Origin: Winogradskyella sp.
GTDB taxonomy: Bacteria > Bacteroidota > Bacteroidia > Flavobacteriales > Flavobacteriaceae
DNA length: 64,000 nt
Assembly: GCF_028282165.1 (NCBI RefSeq)
Contig: NZ_JANQIM010000011.1
Location: 62,001-126,000 of the forward strand
Direction of reading: 5' to 3'
The position numbers and the translations under genes were made by a program. A model generated the notes under the pieces. The model made no database searches. It was not told where the DNA came from and was given only the letters and a program-made list of their open reading frames with translations. Shown here one piece after another: positions 52,308-61,408 of this stretch (positions within the stretch are counted from its first letter, which is position 1; every line of letters begins with the position of its first letter).

Positions 52308-53259
52308 GGTTATGATACTTTTTTCTGAGTGCTTTGAGCATTACCTTGGTCATAGCATCCAAATCAAAACGATGCTGCCAATTCCAATCCCTTCGGGCTA
52401 CCGAATCATCTATGGAAGATGGCCAGCTATCTGCAATGGCTTGTCTAAAATCGGGTTGGTAAGTCATCGTAAAATCAGGTAAATGCGCTTTTATACTTTC
52501 GTAAATCTGTTTTGGTGTAAAGGAAATGGCTGCCAAGTTATATGAGGATCTAATGGTTAAATCCTCACTAGGAGCGTCCATTAAATCTATAGTAGCCTTA
52601 ATGGCATCGTCCATAAACATCATAGGTAAATTTGTGTTTTCAGAAAGAAAGCACTCATATTTACCAGTCTTAATGGCTTCGTGATAGATTTCTACAGCAT
52701 AGTCTGTAGTACCTCCTCCTGGCATAGCTTTATGGCTTATAATACCTGGATAACGAAGACCCCTTACATCAACACCGTATTTCTTATAATAGTACTCGCA
52801 CCAGCGTTCCCCGACTTGCTTGGTGATTCCGTATACCGTTGTAGGCTCGCAAATGGTGTGTTGAGGTGTAAGTTCTCTTGGTGTTGTTGGCCCAAAAACA
52901 GCAATACTACTAGGCCAATACACCTTCTTAATTGTACCACCCTTGGCCAGATTAAGTACATGAAATAATGAATTCATATTAAGGTCCCAAGCTTCCATAG
53001 GGTACTTTTCGCCTGTAGCACTTAATAAAGCAGCCATTAAATAAATAGTATCTATGTTATAGTGTTTGCAACAGTCTTTTATGGCGTTAAAGTTTTTGGC
53101 ATCAATAATTTCAAACGGACCAGAGTTAACCAAATCCAATTTTCTGGTATTTATGTCACTGGCAATCACGTTTTCTATACCATTGATCTCTCTAAGTTTA
53201 GTGGTAAGCTCAGAGCCAATTTGTCCACAGGCTCCAATAATTAAAATTCTAGAAGGCAT
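52300..53259 (-). CDS. tdh: L-threonine 3-dehydrogenase, SDR (epimerase-like) type
   Basis: The 319-residue enzyme would oxidise L-threonine to 2-amino-3-ketobutyrate with NAD. The Rossmann motif is ILIIGACGQIGSEL (GxxGxxG). The catalytic Ser lies in PSSIAVFGPTTPR and the YxxxK in TVYGITKQVGE. Extended-SDR features such as LMAALLSATGE and LRYPGIISHKAMPGGGTTDY match the epimerase-like threonine dehydrogenases known from Flavobacteria and Cytophaga. The length is typical. No 2-amino-3-ketobutyrate ligase gene is adjacent in this window. Confidence 0.9.
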   Translation of the reverse strand: MPSRILIIGACGQIGSELTTKLREINGIENVIASDINTRKLDLVNSGPFEIIDAKNFNAIKDCCKHYNIDTIYLMAALLSATGEKYPMEAWDLNMNSLFHVLNLAKGGTIKKVYWPSSIAVFGPTTPRELTPQHTICEPTTVYGITKQVGERWCEYYYKKYGVDVRGLRYPGIISHKAMPGGGTTDYAVEIYHEAIKTGKYECFLSENTNLPMMFMDDAIKATIDLMDAPSEDLTIRSSYNLAAISFTPKQIYESIKAHLPDFTMTYQPDFRQAIADSWPSSIDDSVARRDWNWQHRFDLDAMTKVMLKALRKKYHNLI

Positions 53260-53427
53260 ATCGTTTAATTATAGCATCATCAAAAATAACAAGAATTTAG
53301 CCTCATAAAAATTAAATTTTTCAAAAAAAAGGTCTTATTTCTACAGATTTAGCAATCTTTGTTTTTTATATACTAAGAGCTCAAAATAATAGTTTAAGTA
53401 TATTTACAATCCAAATTATAGATACGA

Positions 53428-53955
53428 ATGAAAATAAGACTCTTTTGTCTAAATATCTTTTTTATACTTTTGATGGGTTGTGGTGGTGATAAGGAGGCAT
53501 CAGGGACAACAGATAAAGAAACCACAAGTCAAAAAATAGCTATTACCGAAAAGACTATCAGTGGGTTTGAATTTACAGATTACGCATTGAGTGCCAATGG
53601 AGAAAAAGTTGTTGCCAATTGGGATAAATACCAAGAGTTGGCTATACAGGTTAGCTATTTAAGAAAAGCAGATCTGTCATTTTTTAATGGTGATAAAGCA
53701 CTTTTGAAAGGGTTTATAGACACCTTAAAGCTTAGAATCCCGGACACACTGCAAACAAACCCTGTAGTATCTAGAACCACAATCGTAGAAACAACACTTC
53801 TAAGGTTAAACGAAAACCTAACTTTAGATAATATTTCTGATAGCCTTAAGTTACAAAGTGTAAAAGAAGTTTTGGTAGCTTTTTCCAATCTCAACTACCA
53901 AATCAATAAAAAAATAGAGAAGGATATTTATGATCAGATTAAGTCAGAATATTAG
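53428..53955 (+). CDS. Unrecognised lipoprotein
   Basis: The 175-residue protein has a lipobox LLMGC (Cys18), then a Thr/Ser/Glu-rich linker and a helical domain (about 45-175). No family is recognised. It lies just upstream of the M13 peptidase lipoprotein, with 95 bp between, so a shared transcript is possible. Confidence 0.75.
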   Translation: MKIRLFCLNIFFILLMGCGGDKEASGTTDKETTSQKIAITEKTISGFEFTDYALSANGEKVVANWDKYQELAIQVSYLRKADLSFFNGDKALLKGFIDTLKLRIPDTLQTNPVVSRTTIVETTLLRLNENLTLDNISDSLKLQSVKEVLVAFSNLNYQINKKIEKDIYDQIKSEY

Positions 53956-54050
53956 AGACATTCTATCTTAAAGTTTTGTTAAGTTGTAACAAATGGTCTG
54001 TTTAATCGGTCTTATTAGTAATATTTTTAATTCGAATTAACTAAAACCAA

Positions 54051-56120
54051 ATGATGAAAACCAATCTTAGTCGCGTTCTAGCGATATCGGGTTTGGCTTT
54101 CTTTACTATTGTAGGATGTAAAGATGAAGCCAAAAAGGACACTGCAATGGCAGAAGAAAAAATTCCAGGGATTATATTGGAAAACATGGACACAAGTGTA
54201 AGTCCAAAAGAAGATTTTTACAAATACGTTAACGGTAAATGGATGGAAACCAATACGATACCAGACGACGAATCGCGTTGGGGAGGTTTTGGTGTACTCC
54301 GTAAATCTACAAATAAAGATGTATTGGATATTTTAAAGACATCAAAAGAGTTAGGCACTTATACAGAAGGATCTGACCAGCAAAAAGCACTTTTGATTTT
54401 TGAATCTGAATTAGATACCGTAGCTCGTGATGAAGAAGGAATAAAACCACTACTACCATTATTGGATAAAATAAATGGCATTTCAAACCTTAATGATATG
54501 CAAACTGTTTTTGCAACAACATTAGGTGTGGGTGCACCATTTGCAGGGATTGGTGCCAATCCAGATCTTAACGACAGCAGTATGAACATAGCTTGGTTGT
54601 TTCCGGGCGGATTGGGATTGCAGCGTGATTATTATTTAGATCAGGATGAAAAAACAAAAGAAATTAGAACCAAGTACGTTGCGCATATCGCAAGAATGTT
54701 GCAGTACATTAATTATTCTGAAGCTGATGCTAAAGCGGCTGCAGATAAAATATTGGCTTTAGAAACTCAATTGGCAGAACCAAGACTAGACAAAGTAGCC
54801 AGTAGAGACATAAGAAACTTTAACAACCCGACTTCTGTTACAGATTTACAGGCAATGGCACCAGCAATTAATTGGCAGAAGCTAATGGATGATATGGGCA
54901 TAGATAAAAAGATTGATACTTTACTTGTGATGCAACCAAAGTATATGAAAGCCATGGATGCCTTCTTAAAGTCTACTCCTATTGAGGATATTAAAACACT
55001 AATGGTCTGGAATACTCTAGACAATGCAGCAGGGTACTTAACTACCGAAATCGAAAAGGCAAATTGGGAGTTTTATGGAAAAACACTTAATGGTTCTAAG
55101 AAAATGCGCCCAGCAGACGAGCGCGCACTTAGTACCGTAGATGGTAGTGTAGGCGAAGCTGTAGGGCAACTTTATGTGCAAGCAAAATTTCCACCTGAGG
55201 CTAAAGAAAAAGCTGAAAAAATGATAGCCAATGTTATTAGAGCTTTTCAAGCACGTATTACTAAATTAGACTGGATGAGCGAAACTACTAAAGAAAAAGC
55301 TATAGAAAAGTTAGACAAGATGACTGTAAAAATAGCTTATCCGGACGAATGGGAAGATTACTCTGAGCTACAGGTAAAAGAAGGGAATTCTTATGCGGAG
55401 AACATGCTTGCTGTTGGTGCATGGGCGAAAAAGAAGAACTTGAGTGAGATAAACGAACCAGTTGATAAGACTGAATGGGGAATGCCACCACAAATGGTTA
55501 ATGCCTATTTTAATCCATTAAACAATGAGATTGTTTTTCCTGCCGCAATTTTGCAACCACCTTTCTATAACTATACGGCCGATGAAGCTGTAAATTACGG
55601 TGGAATTGGAGCTGTAATTGGTCATGAAATTTCCCATGCGTTTGATGATTCAGGAGCACGATTTGATGCAGATGGTAATGTTAGAAATTGGTGGACACCT
55701 GAAGATTTAGAAGAATTTGGAAAAAGAGGTAAAGCTCTTGCTGATCAATATTCTGCAATTGAAGTGTTAGATAGTGTTTATGTCAATGGACCTTTTACCT
55801 TAGGTGAGAATATCGGTGACTTAGGTGGTGTATTAGGTGCTTATGACGGTTTGCAATTGTACTTTGAAGAAAATGGAAGGCCAGAAGATATTGATGGATT
55901 TACCGCAGAGCAGCGTTTCTTTATGTCTTGGGCAACGGTATGGCGAACATTAATAAGAGACGAGGCCTTGAGAACACAAATTAATACAGATCCACATTCA
56001 CCCGGACATATTAGAGCAACGCAACCACTAAAGAATGTTGATGCGTTTTATGAAGCATTTGATATCAAGGAAGGAGATGCGATGTATATGGCGCCAGAAG
56101 ACCGTGTAAGGATTTGGTAA
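54051..56120 (+). CDS. M13-family zinc metallopeptidase lipoprotein
   Basis: The 689-residue neprilysin/PepO-type endopeptidase has a lipobox IVGCK. DTSVSPKEDFYKYVNGKWME is the M13 N-terminal signature. The zinc site HEISH (H525, E526, H529) lies in GHEISHAFDDSGARFDADGN, the third ligand Glu near 586 lies in GENIGDLGG, and NAYFNPLNNEIVFPAAIL carries the substrate-binding Asn-Ala-Tyr. RATQPLKNVDAFYEAFDI and a Trp end are typical. It degrades peptides in the periplasm or at the surface. ATG at 54051 or 54054 may be used. Confidence 0.95.
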   Translation: MMKTNLSRVLAISGLAFFTIVGCKDEAKKDTAMAEEKIPGIILENMDTSVSPKEDFYKYVNGKWMETNTIPDDESRWGGFGVLRKSTNKDVLDILKTSKELGTYTEGSDQQKALLIFESELDTVARDEEGIKPLLPLLDKINGISNLNDMQTVFATTLGVGAPFAGIGANPDLNDSSMNIAWLFPGGLGLQRDYYLDQDEKTKEIRTKYVAHIARMLQYINYSEADAKAAADKILALETQLAEPRLDKVASRDIRNFNNPTSVTDLQAMAPAINWQKLMDDMGIDKKIDTLLVMQPKYMKAMDAFLKSTPIEDIKTLMVWNTLDNAAGYLTTEIEKANWEFYGKTLNGSKKMRPADERALSTVDGSVGEAVGQLYVQAKFPPEAKEKAEKMIANVIRAFQARITKLDWMSETTKEKAIEKLDKMTVKIAYPDEWEDYSELQVKEGNSYAENMLAVGAWAKKKNLSEINEPVDKTEWGMPPQMVNAYFNPLNNEIVFPAAILQPPFYNYTADEAVNYGGIGAVIGHEISHAFDDSGARFDADGNVRNWWTPEDLEEFGKRGKALADQYSAIEVLDSVYVNGPFTLGENIGDLGGVLGAYDGLQLYFEENGRPEDIDGFTAEQRFFMSWATVWRTLIRDEALRTQINTDPHSPGHIRATQPLKNVDAFYEAFDIKEGDAMYMAPEDRVRIW

Positions 56121-56142
56121 ATGAAGTTTAAAACAAAATAAA

Positions 56143-56171
56143 AAATGCTGTCATTTTAGACAGCATTTTTT
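56143..56171. terminator. Bidirectional Rho-independent terminator
   Basis: AAATGCTGTC (56143-56152) and GACAGCATTT (56159-56168) form a perfect stem with a six-base loop. It is flanked by A and T runs, so it can end both the M13 gene on the plus strand and the TPR gene on the minus strand. Confidence 0.85.
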
Positions 56172-56191
56172 ATTTGTGTAATATTTTAAAA

Positions 56192-56902
56192 CTAATTCTT
56201 TTTATTTTCAGCAGCTGCTTTTTGCGCTTTTTGGCTTTCTAAAGCTTGTCTGCTTACCTTGGCAAGGTTAAAATTTGGGTCAATAGCTAAGGCATCGTTC
56301 ATTAGTTTTATGGATGCATCAATATTGGCCGTTTTATTTTCCGAGAATGTCAATAGGCCTTTTAAATATAACAAGGCAGCCTTCATGGATGTTTCGTAAG
56401 GTTGTTGGGTTTCATAAAAAGCACGTTTCATATCGTCCTTTACGTTGGTTAAACCGTATTCTATATTGGCTTTGGCGCCGGCCAAATCATTAACCTGAAT
56501 TTTCATATCGGCCATTTCATAGGCTAAATACACATTGGGAGTGCGTTGAAACAATACCTCATAATGCTCTAAAGCTAGTTTTGGCTGATTGAGATTTTTA
56601 AGTGATAAGGCTTTAACTTCCACATTCATATCAGAGTCGGTAGCATTTTTTTCTACTCCTATAGTATTTAGTGCTTGCATATATTTACCTTCGGATAGGT
56701 ATAAATAAGCCAATGTATCTTTTCGTGCTACTGAAGGCTCTAAAAGATTTAAGTGTGTAATGGCATTGATTATACCTTGAACATCACCTTGTTTTTTCAT
56801 TTGCTTGTAATAAGCTTCGTAGTGCGTTTTCAGTTCTGCATTGGTCTGTGCAAAAACACTTACCGATAATAGCATAATAACTGCAATTGTAATCTGTTTC
56901 AT
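56192..56902 (-). CDS. Exported TPR-repeat protein
   Basis: The 236-residue protein has a signal peptide ending SVFAQ. About five degenerate TPR units follow (KDTLAYLYLSEGKYMQALNT, LKNLNQPKLALEHYEVLFQR, LMNDALAIDPNFNLAKVSRQ) and an Ala/Lys-rich C-terminus. It is a probable protein-interaction scaffold in the periplasm. No catalytic motif is present. Confidence 0.85.
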   Translation of the reverse strand: MKQITIAVIMLLSVSVFAQTNAELKTHYEAYYKQMKKQGDVQGIINAITHLNLLEPSVARKDTLAYLYLSEGKYMQALNTIGVEKNATDSDMNVEVKALSLKNLNQPKLALEHYEVLFQRTPNVYLAYEMADMKIQVNDLAGAKANIEYGLTNVKDDMKRAFYETQQPYETSMKAALLYLKGLLTFSENKTANIDASIKLMNDALAIDPNFNLAKVSRQALESQKAQKAAAENKKN

Positions 56903-56970
56903 TAATTCTAAATTTTAAAGGCCAAATCTATAAAAATTAAAGGGATTAGGTCTAAAAAAATTATTAATTT

Positions 56971-57813
56971 CTATAGGCCTTGTTTATACTTATAACTCAA
57001 AAGTTGTTCCAATTTTGAACTGTCAATAATTTTTCCTGTACTCGTTTTAGATAAATCAAACTTAGGCAAATCTAAACGATGCGCTTTGCAGTAAGCCAAA
57101 TAATAGTCCTTTTTCATAGGATGTTTAGGATAAACTGCATTTAGAATAAGATTCCAAGCGTTATTTTTTATGAGTGTCGAGAGGATCTCTATACAATCTT
57201 CTTTATGAATAAGATTTATTGGAGCTTCAGGATTTAGAACATTTTGTTTTCCCGAAAGATATTTGGCAGGGTGCCTTTGGGCATCAAAAAGACCTCCGAA
57301 ACGAACAATGGTGGTGTTGAAAAATGGGTTGTCTTGAAGCATGTTTTCAATTTCGATAAGTTGTTTTGCACTATTTGAAATACCATTGGGGAGGGTACGA
57401 TGCCCAATTACCGGAAAATGCATTTCGTCCTTAAATACAGAAGTTGAGCTTACGTAGAGTACATTTGGTATGTTTTGTTCTTCTATAGCTGCAATTAACT
57501 GCCGTATTTCGGCAACATGATTTTTTGATGGATTTTTTCTCAGACCTGGAGGAATATTAATGATGACGATGTCACTGCCAGATAAGAAGTCTGTATAATT
57601 TCCGTAAATCCCTTTACTGTCTAAGCGAATCAAAAAACTATCAATAGATGCCTTGGTAAGTGTTTGGAGTTTTTCTTTTGAAGTGGTCGAACCTTTTATG
57701 TTATAGCCTTCGCCGATCAAAGCTGTGGCAAGGGGAAACCCCAACCAGCCACACCCCATTATGCTGACTTGTTTTTTCAAATGTCTTACGGAATTTAAGA
57801 GCCAAAAATACAT
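56971..57813 (-). CDS. NAD(P)-binding SDR/epimerase-like protein (YeeZ-like)
   Basis: The 280-residue protein has a Rossmann start QVSIMGCGWLGFPLATALIG. It shows NIPPGLR, VSSTSVFKD and FGGLFDAQRHPAKYLSGKQN. This resembles short epimerase-like proteins such as YeeZ. A canonical YxxxK pair is not evident, so enzymatic activity is uncertain. The frame's first 15 codons (MYFWLLNSVRHLKKQ) look like an extension; a later start near the Rossmann strand is likely. Confidence 0.78.
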   Translation of the reverse strand: MYFWLLNSVRHLKKQVSIMGCGWLGFPLATALIGEGYNIKGSTTSKEKLQTLTKASIDSFLIRLDSKGIYGNYTDFLSGSDIVIINIPPGLRKNPSKNHVAEIRQLIAAIEEQNIPNVLYVSSTSVFKDEMHFPVIGHRTLPNGISNSAKQLIEIENMLQDNPFFNTTIVRFGGLFDAQRHPAKYLSGKQNVLNPEAPINLIHKEDCIEILSTLIKNNAWNLILNAVYPKHPMKKDYYLAYCKAHRLDLPKFDLSKTSTGKIIDSSKLEQLLSYKYKQGL

Positions 57814-57893
57814 AACATTAGCTTAAGAGACTTTCATTTTGCTAAACAATTAATTTTCAGTAACTTTAAAATTCACTCTAAAAAATAAACGTT

Positions 57894-58376
57894 ATGGGAA
57901 TAAAAAGTTTTCAAGGGTCGCGAAAGCAACAACAAAACACTGCGCAACCAATAGCACTAAAAGTAAAAGACTATATGACAACTAATCTTATAACGTTTAG
58001 ACCAGATCAATCTGTACAGGAAGTCGTTGAGTCGTTAATAAAATATAAGATTTCTGGTGGGCCAGTGGTTAATGAAAAGCAAGAATTGGTAGGGATAATC
58101 TCTGAAGGGGATTGCTTAAAACAACTTAGTGAAAGTCGTTACTATAATATGCCATTAGAGCACGATAATGTAGAAAAACGTATGGCAAGAAACGTTGAAA
58201 CTATAGATGGTAATATGGATGTCTTTGATGCTGCAAATAAGTTTCTTAATTCCAAAAGAAGGCGTTTCCCTATTGTAGAAAAAGGTAAACTGGTAGGCCA
58301 GATAAGCCAAAAAGATATTTTAAAAGCTGCTTTACAGCTAAAAGGCGTCAACTGGAATAGCAAGACCAAAGGTTAA
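57894..58376 (+). CDS. Tandem CBS-domain protein
   Basis: The 160-residue protein has two CBS domains. The first is KDYMTTNLITFRPDQSVQEV to VGIISEGDCLKQLSE. The second is MARNVETIDGNMDVFDAANK to VGQISQKDILKAAL. Pairs of this type bind adenine nucleotides and act as cellular energy sensors. It is tail-to-tail with the zinc-ribbon gene, overlapping by 4 bp. Confidence 0.92.
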   Translation: MGIKSFQGSRKQQQNTAQPIALKVKDYMTTNLITFRPDQSVQEVVESLIKYKISGGPVVNEKQELVGIISEGDCLKQLSESRYYNMPLEHDNVEKRMARNVETIDGNMDVFDAANKFLNSKRRRFPIVEKGKLVGQISQKDILKAALQLKGVNWNSKTKG

Positions 58377-58726
58377 TCATCTCGTTTTACCAAAGCATAA
58401 TAATCACCTTCTAATGGTAGGTATCCTTGGTCATAAATAAAATAGTAAGTGTTACCTGTTTTAGTCGTGTAGATACTAGTAAAGTAATTGAAATCGAATC
58501 CCTTTTCAATTAATCTAGCTCTAGAACATTTAATCTTTTTGCTAGGATTCAAAGCTTCTAAAATCCTATAATTTTTTCGTAAGCGGTTATTTATATTCCT
58601 TATAAGATTTTTGGAGTCTTTATTAATGCGATTATTGTAGGTGTTTCTACAGCCATCACTACAGAATTTTTTATCGATCCTGCCTATAATTCTATCACCG
58701 CATTCTGGACATTGTCTTTGCATCAT
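58373..58726 (-). CDS. Small zinc-ribbon protein
   Basis: The 117-residue protein opens with CPECGDRIIGRIDKKFCSDG and continues CRNTYNNR. It has two CxxC/CxxxC half sites of a zinc ribbon, like DUF2116-type proteins. A helical middle and a beta-rich end (YTTKTGNTYYFIYDQGYLPL) follow. The ATG lies 2 bp after the stop of the DinB-like gene on the same strand, so the two are likely cotranscribed. The function is unknown. Confidence 0.82.
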   Translation of the reverse strand: MMQRQCPECGDRIIGRIDKKFCSDGCRNTYNNRINKDSKNLIRNINNRLRKNYRILEALNPSKKIKCSRARLIEKGFDFNYFTSIYTTKTGNTYYFIYDQGYLPLEGDYYALVKRDD

Positions 58727-58728
58727 AA

Positions 58729-59259
58729 TTAATTAAGGATTGAAATATAGGCCATCCAAGGACCAACCTCGGTTTTGTATTGCTTGGCCATAACACGACT
58801 TATTTGTGCTATGTGTGCTAGATCGTGAGTGACCCAGGTAGCTAACAGTTGCGATAGGTTGACTTCTCCCAACTCTGGGTGTATACCTTTAAGCTGTAGC
58901 TGTGTTTTAGATAAATTTAGTGCTTTTAGCGTCTGGAGGTTGACTTGTCTTAGAGCGCTAAACTCATCGAGTAATTGTGCCATGGATTTTCCTTTAGAGT
59001 TTTCAAATTGCGCAAACCTGTTAAAAGGCGTAAAGGTTTTGTTTTTAGAATTACCCAATATAACTTTTAGTCTAGGAATCCAATCCGTTTTTTCACCATG
59101 GATAAGATGGCCAACGATATCGTAAGGGCTCCAGGTATCTTCACCTTCGTTATTGTAGAGCCATTGGTCTGATAAATGCCCTAAAAAAGACTTCAGGGTT
59201 CTTGGGGTCTGTTCTAAAACTTCTAGAGCATCTGTAAGATTATACTTCATAAAATACAA
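58729..59259 (-). CDS. DinB-family putative metal-dependent hydrolase/transferase
   Basis: The 176-residue protein fits the four-helix DinB/YfiT fold. Its three metal-binding His positions are visible in YDIVGHLIHGEKTDW and in WVTHDLAHIAQISRVM. Relatives include bacillithiol S-transferases and uncharacterised DinB proteins. ATG at 59250 (MKYNLTDALEVLE) is a likelier start than 59259. Confidence 0.85.
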   Translation of the reverse strand: MYFMKYNLTDALEVLEQTPRTLKSFLGHLSDQWLYNNEGEDTWSPYDIVGHLIHGEKTDWIPRLKVILGNSKNKTFTPFNRFAQFENSKGKSMAQLLDEFSALRQVNLQTLKALNLSKTQLQLKGIHPELGEVNLSQLLATWVTHDLAHIAQISRVMAKQYKTEVGPWMAYISILN

Positions 59260-59285
59260 GGTACAAAATATAAGTTTAGAAACAT

Positions 59286-59936
59286 TTACAGCGACTTTAA
59301 GATAATAAGGGTGTTGGTGTCGTTTACGTTTTCATAAACATCGACCTTGTAAATCTTTGTTTTGAGATACCCGATAAGTTGCTGAATGTTTTCATTTTTA
59401 GAGTCCTTAACTGCTGCATTAAAAATGATATCTCCTCTTGAGGACTTTAAGCGGAGTAAAAAGTCCCAAAATGTTTCTGACAAAAATTGGTCAGGTACTG
59501 ACAAATCAATAAATACATCTACAATAATTAAGTCATATTGCTCTTTGTTTGTCTTAACAAAACTATAGGCATCCGTACAATGAATGTGTAGATGTTCGTC
59601 TTCTGAAATCCCAAATTCAGTACTGGCTATATCAACGATTACGGGATCAATCTCTATTGCGGTAATAGATTTGTTGTACTTAAAGTCTTTTCTTAGGGTT
59701 TCAACAACACTACCGCCTCCCATGCCCAAAATAAGAATGGAGTTAACCTTTTTTAATTTTGTTTGTTCAATTCCGAATTTTAAGATTTTCTGGAGCGACC
59801 CATAACTATAGTTAGCGTTTTTTGAATTGAGATATTTTTTACCGTTATGCCATGTTATCTCTAAGATACCACTGTATTTAGACGCTATTGTTTTAGTCAT
59901 GGGATAGATGTAGCTAAGAAGCTGCGTAGGTTTCAC
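59286..59936 (-). CDS. Spermidine-synthase-like methyltransferase-fold protein
   Basis: The 216-residue protein has a SAM/decarboxylated-SAM site SILILGMGGGSVVETLRKDF. Next come the acidic-loop strand ITAIEIDPVIVDIASTEFG and YDLIIVDVF. This is the pattern of spermidine-synthase-like proteins. It is shorter than true polyamine synthases, so the reaction is uncertain. Confidence 0.85.
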   Translation of the reverse strand: MKPTQLLSYIYPMTKTIASKYSGILEITWHNGKKYLNSKNANYSYGSLQKILKFGIEQTKLKKVNSILILGMGGGSVVETLRKDFKYNKSITAIEIDPVIVDIASTEFGISEDEHLHIHCTDAYSFVKTNKEQYDLIIVDVFIDLSVPDQFLSETFWDFLLRLKSSRGDIIFNAAVKDSKNENIQQLIGYLKTKIYKVDVYENVNDTNTLIILKSL

Positions 59937-60059
59937 TTTGTTTCCGATTTAGCTATTTAGTTCTAATACATTCTTTTCTGTCTATATCTAAATTTTAATT
60001 CTTAAGATAATTTATGGAAAGCTACAAAATATATTAATATTTTTCTTACATTTACAACG
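59937..60059. other. Intergenic stretch, no gene seen
   Basis: The DNA is A/T-rich and lies between the divergent minus-strand gene and the candidate RNA region. It probably holds the promoters of both. Confidence 0.4.
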
Positions 60060-60166
60060 TAAATAGTAATTAAGGGATTTACTTTTTACTTTTATTTCTT
60101 GTTTGACTTTTAATCCCCCTATTAATAACAAATGATCAATAGCACCCATTATGGGTGCTTTTTTTC
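60060..60166 (+). ncRNA. Candidate small RNA ending in a strong terminator
   Basis: A hairpin AGCACCCAT/ATGGGTGCT (60141-60159) followed by seven or more T is a textbook terminator. No plausible protein-coding gene ends before it on the plus strand. Upstream, AATTAAGGGATT (60069-60080) can pair in part with AATCCCCCTATTAAT (60112-60126), forming a closing stem. A short structured transcript is possible; no known RNA family was recognised. Confidence 0.35.
60141..60166 (+). terminator. Rho-independent terminator
   Basis: The 9-bp self-complementary stem AGCACCCAT...ATGGGTGCT is followed by TTTTTTTCT. No upstream plus-strand CDS is near (the nearest, the CBS gene, ends at 58376). Confidence 0.75.
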
Positions 60167-60323
60167 TACTTTAAGTTTTTTTGTGCATTTAAAAAGATAT
60201 TTTGAAGCTGTTTAAAAATGTAAGTATAAACCGTAAAGATCTTGTGCTTTACTTTTTAAAGACAAACAAAACTTTGAATCTGTGAGAACAGAACCTTTTT
60301 TAAGGGTTTTGTTGGTTATAGTG

Positions 60324-60701
60324 TTATTTTTTTTGTTTGCGTTTAGATGCGTAAGGTTTTGTTTCGTCTAAAAATATAGCTTCATTTAAGATGTCTTTTA
60401 TAAGGTCTAATGGTGCTTGTTTTAGATCAGAAATCTCGATACTTCTTAGTTGTTTTCGTCCGTTGCTTTTTAAAATACCTTGACTGTTTGATAATTCGTT
60501 ACCTCTCATAAATGCTAGTTCAACCTTTTCATTCTCTATAGGTTTTAAATAGCAAATCCAACTGTTTTTGTAATAGCAAGGGTTTTTGAAAGTTATCTTA
60601 GCTGTTAGTAGAAAATCTGTTGTTAGCATCTTATGAAAAAACAATATTATTTCTCTTTGGGTATGGTTAAATTGATATATTAGGTCTTCAACTTCGGTCA
60701 T
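60324..60701 (-). CDS. DUF1801/YdhG-like protein
   Basis: The 125-residue protein shows KNPCYYKNSWICYLKPIENE and VELAFMRGNEL, then the helix-strand end typical of the YdhG/DUF1801 fold. In some relatives this fold is thought to bind small molecules or metals. It has a Lys-rich C-terminus. The role is unknown. Confidence 0.8.
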   Translation of the reverse strand: MTEVEDLIYQFNHTQREIILFFHKMLTTDFLLTAKITFKNPCYYKNSWICYLKPIENEKVELAFMRGNELSNSQGILKSNGRKQLRSIEISDLKQAPLDLIKDILNEAIFLDETKPYASKRKQKK

Positions 60702-60867
60702 TTTTTTAGTAAGTGGTTTGGAATATGATGTATTGCGTTTGCACTAAGTTAGCAAATAAGTCGTAGAGGTCTTTTCGGAAACGAAAGAAATTTCGCCAAT
60801 AAAAACTGAATCTTAAGTTTAGGATGGGAATTTTCGAATAATGAGCAATATAGAATGTTTGACGAAA

Positions 60868-61058
60868 TTAGTTCTCTTTTCTTATATCCGCTAATGTAAT
60901 GGTGAGTTTATTTTTTGTTGTTTGACTTCAATTTCTTTTCCGATGTCAAATCCTAGTTCTCTTAGCCAATTTCCTTCAAGTCTAATTGCGGGTACGGCGT
61001 GTTCATTATTCCGAATACGAGATGTGAATAATTTATAGATATTCGGTATAGTGAACAC
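60868..61058 (-). pseudogene. SymE-like toxin gene broken by a one-base deletion
   Basis: The minus frame from a GTG at 61056-61058 reads SRIRNNEHAVPAIRLEGNWL, then RELGFDIGKEIEVKQQ. This is the core of the SymE toxin family (P-IRL-G-WL---GF--G--I-V). At 60911-60916 a run of six T (A on the coding strand) shifts the frame, and the product ends KINSPLH. Adding one base would give KNKLTITLADIRKEN, the expected SymE ending. It overlaps the start of the XRE regulator on the other strand. No ATG start is present. Confidence 0.75.
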
Positions 61059-61275
61059 GAAAGAATTAAAATATTTTCAAAAATTAGGTGCTAAAATCAA
61101 GCAATTAAGAGAAGAAAAGGGGATTGATCAAAAGTCCTTTGCTTTTGACTGTGAGATTGGTAGAACTCAATTGTACATGATTGAAAATGGAAGAACCAAT
61201 CCGCGTTTACTTACATTAATGAAAATAGCTAATGGATTAGATATTTCTATTGAAGAGCTTTTGAAAATAGTTTGA
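61051..61275 (+). CDS. XRE-family helix-turn-helix regulator
   Basis: The 74-residue protein is almost entirely a Cro/CI-type HTH (LGAKIKQLREEKGIDQKSFA, IGRTQLYMIENGRTNPRLLT, LMKIANGLDISIEELL). It starts at a GTG that overlaps the first codons of the divergent SymE-like relic. It may be the regulator or antitoxin partner of that toxin, or an independent repressor. Confidence 0.88.
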   Translation: MNTKELKYFQKLGAKIKQLREEKGIDQKSFAFDCEIGRTQLYMIENGRTNPRLLTLMKIANGLDISIEELLKIV

Positions 61276-61408
61276 TTCATAGTCTTCTGACTTAAAGTGC
61301 TATCGGCACCTCTTTACTAATAGACTTTTTTGGTAAGGGAAGAAATCCCATAGATATTCCCAGAAGTGATCCCTTCCTACCAAAGGGTAAGCGAGAACAG
61401 CGATATTA

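Noticed and set aside
53062..53308. Plus-strand frames within the threonine dehydrogenase region
   Set aside because: They are antisense shadows of the dehydrogenase gene, with no domain or regulatory support.
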